This document shows positions 5,986 to 14,018 of a stretch of 40,456 nt of DNA, in pieces (position 1 is the first letter of the stretch; every line of letters starts with the position of its first letter). The position numbers and the translations under genes were made by a program. The notes under the pieces were generated by a model, which made no database searches, was not told the DNA's origin, and was given only the letters and a program-made list of their open reading frames with translations. The stretch is from an uncultured Oscillospiraceae bacterium (GTDB lineage Bacteria > Bacillota > Clostridia > Oscillospirales > Ruminococcaceae). The DNA is taken from positions 1 through 40,456 of the forward strand of contig CAJFOJ010000065.1 of NCBI GenBank assembly GCA_904396495.1. Direction: 5' to 3'.

Positions 5986-6606
5986 ATGGAAAAAGAACAG
6001 GTCTATGAGAAAATCGCCCGCACCGGCGTTGTCGCCGTCATCCGGGGGAAAACCGCCGAGGAAGCCCTGCAAACCGCCCGGCAAGCGGCCGCAGGCGGCA
6101 TCGAGGCGGTGGAAATCACCTTCACGGTGCCGGAGGCGGAGGAAGTTATCCGCACCCTGACAAACGAGCTGGCGGGAAAAGCCGCCGTGGGGGCCGGTTC
6201 GGTGCTGGACGCTGCCACCGCCCGCATCGCTATCCTGGCGGGGGCTCAGTTTGTCGTCTCCCCCTGTTTGTCGGAGGAGGTCATCCGGGGCTGCAACCGG
6301 TACCGGGTGTTCTGTGCCTGCGGCGTCATGACGGTGACCGAGGCGGTCAGAGCCATGGAAGCCGGGGCGGACATCTTAAAAATCTTCCCGGCGGACACCA
6401 TGGGAATGGGCTTTATAAAAGCCGTCCACGGGCCGCTCCCCCAGGCGAAGCTCATGCCCACCGGCGGCGTGACGGCGGAAAACACCGCTCAGTGGCTCCG
6501 GGCGGGAGCGGTTGCGGTTGGAACGGGAGGCTCCCTCACAAAAGGCGACGTTACAGAAAACGCCCGGAGCTTTTTGCGGGAGGCGGCCTCCGTCCTCGCC
6601 CGCTAG
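5986..6606 (+). CDS. eda: 2-keto-3-deoxy-6-phosphogluconate (KDPG/KHG) aldolase
   Basis: A 206-residue class I aldolase of normal Eda length. It cleaves KDPG to pyruvate and glyceraldehyde-3-phosphate. The Schiff-base lysine is K132 in ILKIFPA; E43 in VEITF and the GAGSV loop (69-73) are also present. Where most family members have IPGxxTP, this protein has CACGVMTV, so the usual Pro before Gly is Cys. The start is ATG 5986, with GGAAAGGAGCG upstream; a TTG at 5968 is rejected. The DUF1287 gene follows after only 10 bp and is probably co-transcribed. Confidence 0.92.
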   Translation: MEKEQVYEKIARTGVVAVIRGKTAEEALQTARQAAAGGIEAVEITFTVPEAEEVIRTLTNELAGKAAVGAGSVLDAATARIAILAGAQFVVSPCLSEEVIRGCNRYRVFCACGVMTVTEAVRAMEAGADILKIFPADTMGMGFIKAVHGPLPQAKLMPTGGVTAENTAQWLRAGAVAVGTGGSLTKGDVTENARSFLREAASVLAR

Positions 6607-6616
6607 GAGCCCGGTG

Positions 6617-7291
6617 ATGAAACCGGAACGAAAGCCCAAACCCGCATTTTGGGCGGCGTTTTTGGGGTTTGCGCTGCTGCTGGCGCTCACCTGGGCCGGC
6701 TTGTGGGCTGGATTTCGCTTTAACCTTCTGCCCAAGCGGTCCTACACCGCCGCCGATTTCGGAATCGAAACCTTAAAAAGCCCCAACGACGCCGACGCCG
6801 ACGGCATCGACGACTACCGGGACATCATGCTGGGGGCCAGGGCCTTTGTCGAGACAAACCCCAAGTACGACGGCAGCTATTTTGCCGGCGGCTACCCGCC
6901 CGAAGGGGTGGGGGTCTGCACCGACGTGATCTGGCAGGGTTTTATGGCCGCCGGGTACACCCTCAAAGACCTGGTGGACGCGGATATTGCCGAAAATCGG
7001 GAGGCTTACCCGGAAATCGACACCCCCGACCCCAACATCGACTTTCGCCGGGTGCGCAACCTGCGGATTTTCTTTGCGCGCCACGCCGAAAGCCTGACCC
7101 TCGACCCCAATGAAATCGGGGAGTGGCAGCCCGGCGACATCGTCGTTTACCCCAAGCACATCGCCGTCGTCTCCGACAAGCGCAACAAAAAGGGCCAGCC
7201 TTACATCATCCATCACGGCGGCCAGCCAGTGCTGGAAGAGGATGCCCTGACCCGGATGGAGATCGTCGGCCATTACCGCTGGACGCCCTGA
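6617..7291 (+). CDS. DUF1287 family exported protein
   Basis: This encodes 224 residues. A cytoplasmic basic head is followed by one hydrophobic helix (residues ~10-35: signal anchor or uncleaved signal), then the DUF1287 domain. The domain shows YDGSYFAGGYPP, a conserved Cys in GVCTDVIWQGF, and His residues in PKHIAVVSD and IIHHGG. Cys plus His in this order resembles NlpC/P60-type cysteine peptidase folds, so a cell-wall role is plausible but unproven. The start at 6617 overlaps a GGAGCCCGGTG ribosome binding site, and the gene sits 10 bp after eda. Its link to sugar metabolism is not obvious. Confidence 0.82.
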   Translation: MKPERKPKPAFWAAFLGFALLLALTWAGLWAGFRFNLLPKRSYTAADFGIETLKSPNDADADGIDDYRDIMLGARAFVETNPKYDGSYFAGGYPPEGVGVCTDVIWQGFMAAGYTLKDLVDADIAENREAYPEIDTPDPNIDFRRVRNLRIFFARHAESLTLDPNEIGEWQPGDIVVYPKHIAVVSDKRNKKGQPYIIHHGGQPVLEEDALTRMEIVGHYRWTP

Positions 7292-7335
7292 ACTACGGCA
7301 TATAACTGCGTAAAACCCCATTAAACTGGACTATT

Positions 7336-7364
7336 TTGCTTGTAAAGGAAAATACATTTACACT
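7336..7364 (+). promoter_or_regulatory. Promoter with inverted repeat before the TIM-barrel isomerase
   Basis: TTGCTT (7336-7341) and TACACT (7359-7364) are 17 bp apart. TGTAAA (7341-7346) and TTTACA (7357-7362) form an inverted repeat across the spacer and could be a repressor site. Confidence 0.4.
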
Positions 7365-7388
7365 AAAAATCACAGAAAGGCGGCGTCA

Positions 7389-8150
7389 ATGATGATAATC
7401 GGCGCACAACTCTACACCATCTGCAGCTGCGCTCAGGATGAGGCGGGCATCCGCAATTCCTATCAAAAACTGGGCGAAATGGGCTACCACGCCCTCCACT
7501 ATTCCAGCATCCCCATGATCGGGGCGGAAAAACTCAAAAAGATCGCTGACGAAAATGACCTTTACTATGTTGTCTCCCATATCGGGAATGATCGGCTGAT
7601 TCACGACACCGAAGCGGTCATCGAAGAGCATAAAATCATGGGCTATTCCCACATCGGCACCGGCGGCTGCAGCGGAAAATACCGGGAGGACGGCTTTCAG
7701 GGGATGAAGGACTTCATCCGGGATCTGACCCCAGCGGTGGAAAAGATGAAAAAAGCCGGGATGCAGTTTCACTACCACAACCACTACCAGGAGTTCGAGC
7801 GGTTTTCCGGCGTCACCCCCATGGACCTTGTTCTGGGCGAGACCGACTGGGGCGTGATTCTGGACAGCTACTGGGTCCAGTACGCCGGGTTGGACACCGC
7901 CAAAATCCTGCGGAAAATGGCTGGCCGGGTGCGGTTTGCTCACCTGAAGGACATGGAAATCTCCCATCTGGAACAGCGGATGGCCCCGGTGGGCCAGGGC
8001 AACCTGGACTGGGAGGAAATCCTCGCTGTCTGCGAGGAAACCGGCGTCCAGTACGGCCTGGTGGAGCAGGATTTCACCTACGACCGGGATCCCTTCGATG
8101 AAATGCGCCAAAGCCTCGAAAACCTCAAAAAAATGGGCGCGAAATTCTAG
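7389..8150 (+). CDS. Sugar phosphate isomerase/epimerase (xylose isomerase-like TIM barrel)
   Basis: A 253-residue AP-endonuclease-2-like TIM barrel. Likely metal ligands sit in the usual strand ends: His in FHYHNHYQEF, Asp in GVILDSYWVQYAG, His in RFAHLKDME, and Glu in GLVEQDF near the C-terminus. The family includes inosose isomerases/dehydratases, tagatose epimerases and 3-keto-sugar enzymes, so the substrate cannot be assigned. ATG-ATG at 7389 follows AGAAAGGCGGCG. The oxidoreductase at 8190 follows 39 bp later. The pairing of such a TIM barrel with a Gfo/Idh/MocA enzyme is common in inositol-like or 3-keto-sugar catabolism. Confidence 0.87.
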   Translation: MMIIGAQLYTICSCAQDEAGIRNSYQKLGEMGYHALHYSSIPMIGAEKLKKIADENDLYYVVSHIGNDRLIHDTEAVIEEHKIMGYSHIGTGGCSGKYREDGFQGMKDFIRDLTPAVEKMKKAGMQFHYHNHYQEFERFSGVTPMDLVLGETDWGVILDSYWVQYAGLDTAKILRKMAGRVRFAHLKDMEISHLEQRMAPVGQGNLDWEEILAVCEETGVQYGLVEQDFTYDRDPFDEMRQSLENLKKMGAKF

Positions 8151-8189
8151 AAAAACGGGTAAAACCCCCGGAAAGGAACGTTGATTTTG

Positions 8190-9365
8190 ATGGAACCAAT
8201 CCGCGTCGGCGTAGTGGGTGTCGGCAATATGGGCAGCGCCCACGCCAAAAACATCTTTGACGGAAAAGTCCCCGGGATGGCCCTGTCGGCCGTATGCGAC
8301 GTGGAGCCGCTGAAGCTCGGCTGGGCCGGGGAAAACCTCCCCGGCGTCGCCCGGTTTTCGGATTTTGAAGAGATGGCGGCCAGCGGCCTTGTCGACATGG
8401 TCATTGTCGCCACCCCCCACTACCTCCACCCGCCCATGGGCGTTTCCGCCTTCCGCCACGGGCTCCACGTCCTTGTGGAAAAGCCCGCCGGGGTCTACGC
8501 CAAACAGGTGGAGGAGCTAAACGCCGCCGCCAAACAGTCGGGCAAAGTTTTCGGCATCATGTTAAACCAGCGGATGAATCCCCTCTACCGGAAAGCTCGG
8601 GAAATGGTTCAAAGCGGCGCTTTGGGGGAGCCAAAACGCTGTGTCTGGATCATCACCAACTGGTACCGCACCCAGGCCTACTACGACTCCGGCTCCTGGC
8701 GGGCCACCTGGGCCGGGGAGGGAGGCGGCGTGCTGTTAAATCAGTGCCCCCACCACCTGGATTTGTGGCAGTGGATTTTCGGGATGCCAAAGCGCATCCG
8801 GGGATTTTGCCGGTACGGCCGCTGGCACAATATCGAGGTGGAGGACGACGTGACCGCCTACGCCGAGTATGAAAACGGCGCCACCGGCCTGCTCATCACC
8901 TCCACCGGGGAGACCCCCGGCACCAATCGGCTGGAAATTTCCGGCGACAGGGGAAAACTGGTGCTGGAGGATGGAAAACTCACCTTCTGGGAGCTGGAGA
9001 CCCCGGAGCGTGAGCTCTGCTTTACATCCAAAGACGGCTTTTTGATGCCCAACGCCACCCGCCGGGAGATTTTGCCGGAAGGGGAGGATTTGGCCCACCT
9101 GGGTATCCTTACAAACTTCGCAAACGCCGTCCTGTACGGCGAAAAGCTCATCGCCCCCGGCTATGACGGGCTAAACGGCCTTCTAATCTCCAATGCCATC
9201 CATTTTTCCGACTGGACGGGGGAGACAGTAGAGCTTCCCGTCGATGGGGACCGGTTTTATGAGATGCTTAGAGAGCGGGCCGCCCATTCGCCTAAAAAAG
9301 CCCATGTGGCATCGAAAATCAGCGATTTGCAGGGGACCTACAACGACCGCTGGAAATCAAGGTAA
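8190..9365 (+). CDS. Gfo/Idh/MocA family oxidoreductase
   Basis: This encodes 391 residues. The N-terminal Rossmann domain has GVVGVGNMGSAHAKN; the EKPAGVYAKQVEEL segment carries the family's EKP lysine. A C-terminal beta-sheet domain contains GGGVLLNQCPHHLDLWQWIFG, with the HxxD substrate/catalytic histidine typical of the family. NAD(P)-dependent oxidation of a sugar or cyclitol is expected. ATG 8190 is chosen over TTG 8181 because GGAAAGGAACG needs that spacing. It is probably co-transcribed with the TIM barrel at 7389. It differs from the other two MocA-type proteins here (22364 and 26336). Confidence 0.9.
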   Translation: MEPIRVGVVGVGNMGSAHAKNIFDGKVPGMALSAVCDVEPLKLGWAGENLPGVARFSDFEEMAASGLVDMVIVATPHYLHPPMGVSAFRHGLHVLVEKPAGVYAKQVEELNAAAKQSGKVFGIMLNQRMNPLYRKAREMVQSGALGEPKRCVWIITNWYRTQAYYDSGSWRATWAGEGGGVLLNQCPHHLDLWQWIFGMPKRIRGFCRYGRWHNIEVEDDVTAYAEYENGATGLLITSTGETPGTNRLEISGDRGKLVLEDGKLTFWELETPERELCFTSKDGFLMPNATRREILPEGEDLAHLGILTNFANAVLYGEKLIAPGYDGLNGLLISNAIHFSDWTGETVELPVDGDRFYEMLRERAAHSPKKAHVASKISDLQGTYNDRWKSR

Positions 9366-9375
9366 TATGGATTAG

Positions 9376-9419
9376 AAAACCGCCCGATTTTGCCGAAGTG
9401 CAAAACCGGGCGGTTTTTT
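9376..9419 (+). terminator. Intrinsic terminator
   Basis: AAAACCGCCCG (9376-9386) pairs with CGGGCGGTTTT, with further TTTTG/CAAAA pairing inside and a T-run after. It ends the 7389-9365 operon. Confidence 0.85.
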
Positions 9420-9428
9420 ACAGGTAAT

Positions 9429-9496
9429 GTAGGGGCGGGGCTTGCTCTGCCCGTGGTCGGCACATTTTACCTGATACGGCGGGCGTCCGCCTCTAC
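9429..9496. repeat. MITE-like element with terminal inverted repeats
   Basis: GTAGGGGCGG (9429-9438) and CCGCCTCTAC (9487-9496) are inverted ends with one mismatch around a 48-bp core. It has no coding capacity. Short GC-rich intergenic elements of this type are often dispersed in gut Clostridia genomes. Confidence 0.4.
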
Positions 9497-9828
9497 CTTT
9501 TCCATTTTCCCGTCTGGGGTCCGAAAACCGCGGCATGTCCCTCAACACCTGCGTTGCGGCGCAGTCCGGTTATACGGAGAGAGGGGGTCTGCCTGTTCGC
9601 GGGAGGTGAAAATCAGGCCTCCGGACAGAAAAACGGACTGGGGCTATTTTGTCTTTTGCCTGTCGGGCTTCCACTTTCGGATGGCCTCTCGGACGAACCA
9701 GTGCATGATTCCTTTTGCGTTGCTCTTATCATACACCCTGTCAAATCAAAGTTGGACATTCGCTGAATGCCAATCCAAAAATTTTTAAGAGCCTTTATAC
9801 ACCTCATCTGGCGTGTAAAAAAATAATC
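9497..9828. other. Intergenic region with a possible protein fragment
   Basis: No convincing gene. On the minus strand, 9736-9644 could encode a 30-residue basic peptide containing SNAKGIMHWFVREAIRKWK. It starts at a GTG without a ribosome binding site and follows an in-frame stop. It may be a remnant of a longer gene. Confidence 0.3.
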
Positions 9829-9900
9829 CGAACAAATTTTCGAAAACCCCTTGATTTTTCTGATTAATTGTGTATAATAGAATCATCGAACAAATGTTCT
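9829..9900 (+). promoter_or_regulatory. Promoter bracketed by two LexA-type SOS boxes
   Basis: CGAACAAATGTTCT (9887-9900) differs at one position from the Gram-positive LexA consensus CGAAC-N4-GTTCG. CGAACAAATTTTCG (9829-9842) is a second box, also with one mismatch. Between them are TTGATT (9851-9856) and TATAAT (9873-9878), spacer 16, with a TG-extended -10. Confidence 0.62.
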
Positions 9901-9933
9901 TAAAATTAAAACTGAGAAAGGCATGGGATTTTC

Positions 9934-10407
9934 ATGATGTTTGCAATCAAAATGATGCTGGCGCTTTTTCTCTCCGGCGCAATTTTTCTTTTCACTTTAT
10001 ACCGCCTGCTGGGCTTTCAGTTTCGGCTCACTTATAAAAAAGTACTTCTTTCCATTGCCTTAAGTTTTTGCTTTGGAACCTCAGTTCACGCTCTCCACCA
10101 CAGCTATATAGGGCTGTCGGAACACCTGTGGTTTGATAATTTAGGCATCGTAGTCTATGCAGTGCTTCTAGCTTGTGCAGTGGCGATACTCATGCTGCCC
10201 CTTCCGCGTAGAGCGGTTCGCCGCCTTTTCTTGGGTAGGCCCGCTGTTTCAGCATCTCGCGTCCTTTCTGGTGACAGCCATCCCACTGTGCCCTGTCCCA
10301 TTCGGAGTTCCTATCTCGCCGGACAGGCCGCGGCTTCCCATTCCACCCTGCAAACCGGTCATTTTAATTGCACCAGCTATCCTGCCACCAGCTTCCGCAC
10401 CCGGTAG
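9934..10407 (+). CDS. Small SOS-controlled membrane protein (C-terminus uncertain)
   Basis: 157 residues as read. Residues ~4-25, ~35-55 and ~70-92 are hydrophobic helices, ending in the basic PLPRRAVRRLF, which suggests a three-helix inner-membrane protein. After about residue 100 the composition changes abruptly to Ser/Thr/Pro-rich sequence. The neighbouring +1 frame (to 10435) there reads a hydrophobic stretch, QHLASFLVTAIPLCPVPFG, so a frameshift near 10235-10250 is possible. Small membrane proteins under LexA control often inhibit division or depolarise the membrane, but no homology is recognised. ATG-ATG at 9934 follows GAGAAAGG. It stands alone. Confidence 0.6.
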   Translation: MMFAIKMMLALFLSGAIFLFTLYRLLGFQFRLTYKKVLLSIALSFCFGTSVHALHHSYIGLSEHLWFDNLGIVVYAVLLACAVAILMLPLPRRAVRRLFLGRPAVSASRVLSGDSHPTVPCPIRSSYLAGQAAASHSTLQTGHFNCTSYPATSFRTR

Positions 10408-10470
10408 GGAAGTTCGCTTGTCCGCTGCAGGTTAAAATCAGACAGCTAGTTTTTGTATAGACGCCCAAAA

Positions 10471-10508
10471 AATTCCCAAGTCCGGTTTTTTACCAGAGCT
10501 TGGGAATT
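10471..10508 (-). terminator. Terminator of the minus-strand surface-protein operon
   Basis: AATTCCCAAG (10471-10480) pairs with CTTGGGAATT (10499-10508). On the minus strand it is followed by a T-run (TTTTTTGGG), 37 bp after the stop of the gene at 10545. It may also end the plus-strand gene at 9934. Confidence 0.75.
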
Positions 10509-10544
10509 TTGCTTGATGGGGCAGGGGGCTTGGAGCCGGTGAAA

Positions 10545-13500
10545 TCACTCCGTTGCCTCAAACCCCTTTTCCACTTGTTCGGTCTCGCCGTTTTCCGCTT
10601 CATCGGCGCTGGAATCCGGCCGGGACTCTTCGCCTGTATCCGGCAATTTTTCATTTTGCAGTCCGCTATCAGCCGTTTCCTCCTCGCAAGACGATGCTTT
10701 CCCGCCTTTTTTCCGCTTCCAGATCACGGCCGCCGCAGCCGCCCCCGCGCCGATGAGCATAACCAACCCGATTGCGCCCAAAATCCACGGCAAGAGGCCG
10801 CCTTTTCCCTCGAGGATGACAAACTGCCCTTCTATGTTGGTGTCAAACACCAGATAACTGCCGTCCACGTTGGATTCGACGGCGGTGATCTCCCCGTTTT
10901 GGACAAGGCCCGCCTGGGGATTTTTGACGTCTTCGGGGAGGCGCACCCGTACCCTGCTGACGTGGTAATTTTCGCCGCCGCCGTCCACCGAGAATACATA
11001 ACCCGCCTTGATTTCGTACCCTTCCGGCGCTTCCTCATCGGGGAGCGCCTCCGTGATCTCAACCGAGGCGTCCGGCCCGAAGGAACCCTCCACCAGCAGC
11101 AAAGGCGGGTCGCCCGCCGAGGCGATGGTGGCGCCGGCGTTTTCATAGACGGCCTTTACCACCGTGCTGCGGCGGATGTTTTCCCGGTCAAAGTCCTCCC
11201 ACTGTCCGGTCTGGCCGTCCTTTTGGGGGACGGGGGGAATTTCCTCCTCCGCCACCGAGCCGCCGTAGGGCACTTCGATTGTCTTGACCGTCTCGTCGCC
11301 GTTTTGGAAGGTTACGGTAAAAACAAACCGGCTCAGCTCCTCGGATTTGAGCTTTAAGGTTTCGCCCACCCATTGTGCGTCGTTAAAGACGACGGCAGTG
11401 AGCTGAGGCAGGGAAAGATGATCCGCCGCATAGAAGCTGTCGGAGGAAAAACCCTCCATTTTGGCGGGCAGGCTCCCTTTAGAGGCGAAATCCTCCGGGG
11501 GCAGGGGAGCGGCTTTCCCCTCGTAGTTGATTCCGTCCACGCCGCAGAGCTCCTCCTCGATGAAGTAGTTCTGGCTGAGTTCTCCGTCGGCAACTCCCGC
11601 AATGGCCCCGATGCTCTCGCCTTCCGAGTCCACCCGCGCCATGGTGTAGCAGAGGCTGATGTCGGCTCCGCTCCCGGCGATGCCCCCGGCGAAGTTTTCG
11701 GCTTCAAGGTCGCAAAGGGAGAAGCAGCGGGTGATCTCAGTGGAGGAAAGCCCGGCGATGCCGCCTGCATACCCCTCTTTGGCGGAAATTTCCCCCGACG
11801 TAAAGCTGTCTTTGATGACGCCCCGCTTCTGCTGTCCAGCGATGCCGCCCGCGTAGTAGGAGGAAGCTTCCACCGTCCCCGTGCTGTAGCAGGCCCTGAC
11901 CGCTGCGTTGACGCCCACAGTGGGATTTAAGGAAAAGTCCCCGTCGAATTCCACGTCGGCCTCCGGGTCGGCGCTCATCTCAAAGGCCATGTTCCCAACA
12001 ATACCCCCCACGTTGAGGGCAGCGGAAACCTCTCCCTCGTTGAAGCTGTATTCGATGAGGCATTTCCCGTCGTTTTCCCGCACTTCTGTTTCGTCGGGCA
12101 GGATGTTTTCATTCCGCTTATTTTTCGCCCGTTCCATGGTGAGAAAGGCGTCCAGCTGCCCCAGGTCGATCCCCTCAAAGGTGGCCGCCATGGGTACCAC
12201 TTCCAGCGGCTCATCAAAGGAGAAAGAAGTCCCCTCGACGGAAGGGGGTTCCTCGGACGGGGCGGGCGTATCACCGGAAGGAGCCTCCTCCGTCGAGATA
12301 TCCCCGCCATTTTGCTCCGGGGAACTGTCCTCCTGCCCGGAACTGTTCGTTTCCCCGCCTGAAGATTCGCCGCCGGAACCCCCTTCCGGCTCCGGGATGG
12401 GCGGCTCCTGCCCGGGGGAGCTCTCCTCGCCGGCAGGTACCTCCGGCAGAGAGGGGACTGCGTTTCCGCCGTCCGGCCATCCGGGAATCCCGGGCAGTTG
12501 GTCTTTGATCCACTGGATCACCGCCTCGATGGTCTCCCAGATATTTTGGAGCTCGTTGAACACCTCATCGATGCGGACCATGAGGTTCTGAAGCCGGTCT
12601 AAAATGTCGGCTATGTCGGTGACGGCTGAGATGATTTTTTCGACCAACTGAGCCTCCTCCATTTTGCCGATGGCGTCTTCAATGGAACCCATGACCTCTC
12701 CTGCCCGGCTGAGCAGTGAGCGCACCTCATCCCGGATTTCATACACATCCCAAAGCAGGGAATCAAGCCGCTCCAGAAGCTGTTTTTTTAGAAGTTTTAC
12801 CTCTTCGGTCACGTCATCAATAGTAGAGTTTACCTTGTCTTTTAGTTCGGCAATGTCCTCAAGCGCCGTATCCAGCGCGTCACTCAACTCGCCGCCCACC
12901 TTGTTTACCTGGGTATCGATGCTGTCTAAAACGGTCATAAGCTGATCCCGCGCTACCGGGTAGTCCTCGATGAGGGGATCGATGATGCCCTCATTTAGCT
13001 TGTCGATCTCCCCATCTATTTTTGTGAGGCTCTCGATGAGCTTGTCGGCGGCCGGGCCGATTTTGTCCTTCAGTTCTTCTACGATGCCCATCATTTTCTC
13101 AATTTGTTGCTTTATCTGCTGAATGACATCCTCGCCGAAGGTCACGCTGACGCTGGGCTCGAACTGCCCGGCGATGCCGCCCACGTCCTTGCGGCCCTGG
13201 ATGGAGCCGTAATTGCGGCACTCGGAAATATATCCGCTCTGTCGTCCTGCGATACCGCCCACATTGTAACCGGTGCTTTGATAACCCACATCGCCGGTGT
13301 TGAGGCAGTCGATGAGCGATCCCGTAGAGCTTCCGGCAATACCGCCCAAGTCAGTCGCCGTGTCATTTGGATCGGGGTTTATGAGCCCCCCATTGGAGCA
13401 GGATTGGATGATACCGCTGTTGACTCCCGCTATACCGCCCGCTTTTTTGTCGCCGGAAACTGCCGCTTTATTGACACTGTTGAGGATGGTTCCTAAATTG

Positions 13501-14018
13501 AGACCAACGATACCGCCTACATTCTCAGTGCCGTCTACTGAGCCCAAAACAGTGCAGTTTTCGATGAGCCCCTTGTTTGTCCCTGCAATGCCGCCTGAGT
13601 TTGCGCCGGTATCGTTTGTGAACTGGATGTCCACATTGAGATTTTTGACCACTCCTTCCTCCTCGATGAAGCGAAACAATCCACTGTCATCCTGATGGGT
13701 TTGGATCAGGATTCCCTTGATGGTGTGGCCCTGCCCGTCGAAAACGCCGCCGAACACCGCCGCAGCTTTTTGGCTGTTTAGACCGCTTAGGTCGATGTCT
13801 GCGGTGAGCAGGACAGTTTTTCCGTCGGCGTAGCCGTCGTTTTTGCAGCGATCGGCGAAGTCTGCCCAATCCTCAGGAGAGGAGATGGAAACGGTGAGGG
13901 AATCGGCGTACACCCCTGCCGCCGCCGGCAGGACGCACCCAAAGCCGATTGCCGAGGCGATCAAAAGCGCCGTGGTTTTGCTGAGCAGTCTCTTTTGTCT
14001 TTGCAGCCGCTTTTTCAT
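10545..14018 (-). CDS. Large surface-anchored GLUG-repeat protein
   Basis: A 1157-residue exported protein. A basic head and hydrophobic core with AAAGVYA give a signal peptide of about 38 residues. Two blocks of GLUG-type repeats (GGIAG.N.G.I..C pattern) lie at about 130-290 and 690-830. Between them is a predicted coiled coil of ~210 residues (from ~295) and a Pro/Ser/Glu/Gly-rich linker (~520-600). A segment near 905-965 (TVKTIEVPYGGS...W) resembles Listeria-Bacteroides beta repeats. A transmembrane helix (~1085-1110) is followed by a basic stop-transfer and an acidic cytoplasmic tail. The start codon overlaps the stop of the RND gene (ATGA), so the two are translationally coupled. A periplasm-like scaffold or adaptor role for the transporter is inferred. 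Confidence 0.85.
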   Translation of the reverse strand: MKKRLQRQKRLLSKTTALLIASAIGFGCVLPAAAGVYADSLTVSISSPEDWADFADRCKNDGYADGKTVLLTADIDLSGLNSQKAAAVFGGVFDGQGHTIKGILIQTHQDDSGLFRFIEEEGVVKNLNVDIQFTNDTGANSGGIAGTNKGLIENCTVLGSVDGTENVGGIVGLNLGTILNSVNKAAVSGDKKAGGIAGVNSGIIQSCSNGGLINPDPNDTATDLGGIAGSSTGSLIDCLNTGDVGYQSTGYNVGGIAGRQSGYISECRNYGSIQGRKDVGGIAGQFEPSVSVTFGEDVIQQIKQQIEKMMGIVEELKDKIGPAADKLIESLTKIDGEIDKLNEGIIDPLIEDYPVARDQLMTVLDSIDTQVNKVGGELSDALDTALEDIAELKDKVNSTIDDVTEEVKLLKKQLLERLDSLLWDVYEIRDEVRSLLSRAGEVMGSIEDAIGKMEEAQLVEKIISAVTDIADILDRLQNLMVRIDEVFNELQNIWETIEAVIQWIKDQLPGIPGWPDGGNAVPSLPEVPAGEESSPGQEPPIPEPEGGSGGESSGGETNSSGQEDSSPEQNGGDISTEEAPSGDTPAPSEEPPSVEGTSFSFDEPLEVVPMAATFEGIDLGQLDAFLTMERAKNKRNENILPDETEVRENDGKCLIEYSFNEGEVSAALNVGGIVGNMAFEMSADPEADVEFDGDFSLNPTVGVNAAVRACYSTGTVEASSYYAGGIAGQQKRGVIKDSFTSGEISAKEGYAGGIAGLSSTEITRCFSLCDLEAENFAGGIAGSGADISLCYTMARVDSEGESIGAIAGVADGELSQNYFIEEELCGVDGINYEGKAAPLPPEDFASKGSLPAKMEGFSSDSFYAADHLSLPQLTAVVFNDAQWVGETLKLKSEELSRFVFTVTFQNGDETVKTIEVPYGGSVAEEEIPPVPQKDGQTGQWEDFDRENIRRSTVVKAVYENAGATIASAGDPPLLLVEGSFGPDASVEITEALPDEEAPEGYEIKAGYVFSVDGGGENYHVSRVRVRLPEDVKNPQAGLVQNGEITAVESNVDGSYLVFDTNIEGQFVILEGKGGLLPWILGAIGLVMLIGAGAAAAAVIWKRKKGGKASSCEEETADSGLQNEKLPDTGEESRPDSSADEAENGETEQVEKGFEATE

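Noticed and set aside
7386-8468. 360-codon minus-strand ORF opposite the TIM-barrel and MocA genes
   Set aside because: It has no ribosome binding site or recognisable domain. The plus-strand frames carry clear catalytic motifs.
9390-9788. 132-codon ORF in the intergenic region after the MocA gene
   Set aside because: It starts inside the terminator, spans the MITE-like repeat, has no ribosome binding site and has a low-complexity composition.
10500-11357. 285-codon plus-strand ORF opposite the surface protein gene
   Set aside because: It is a shadow of the minus-strand gene, which has a signal peptide, repeats and an anchor. The same applies to the other long antisense frames across the GC-rich genes.
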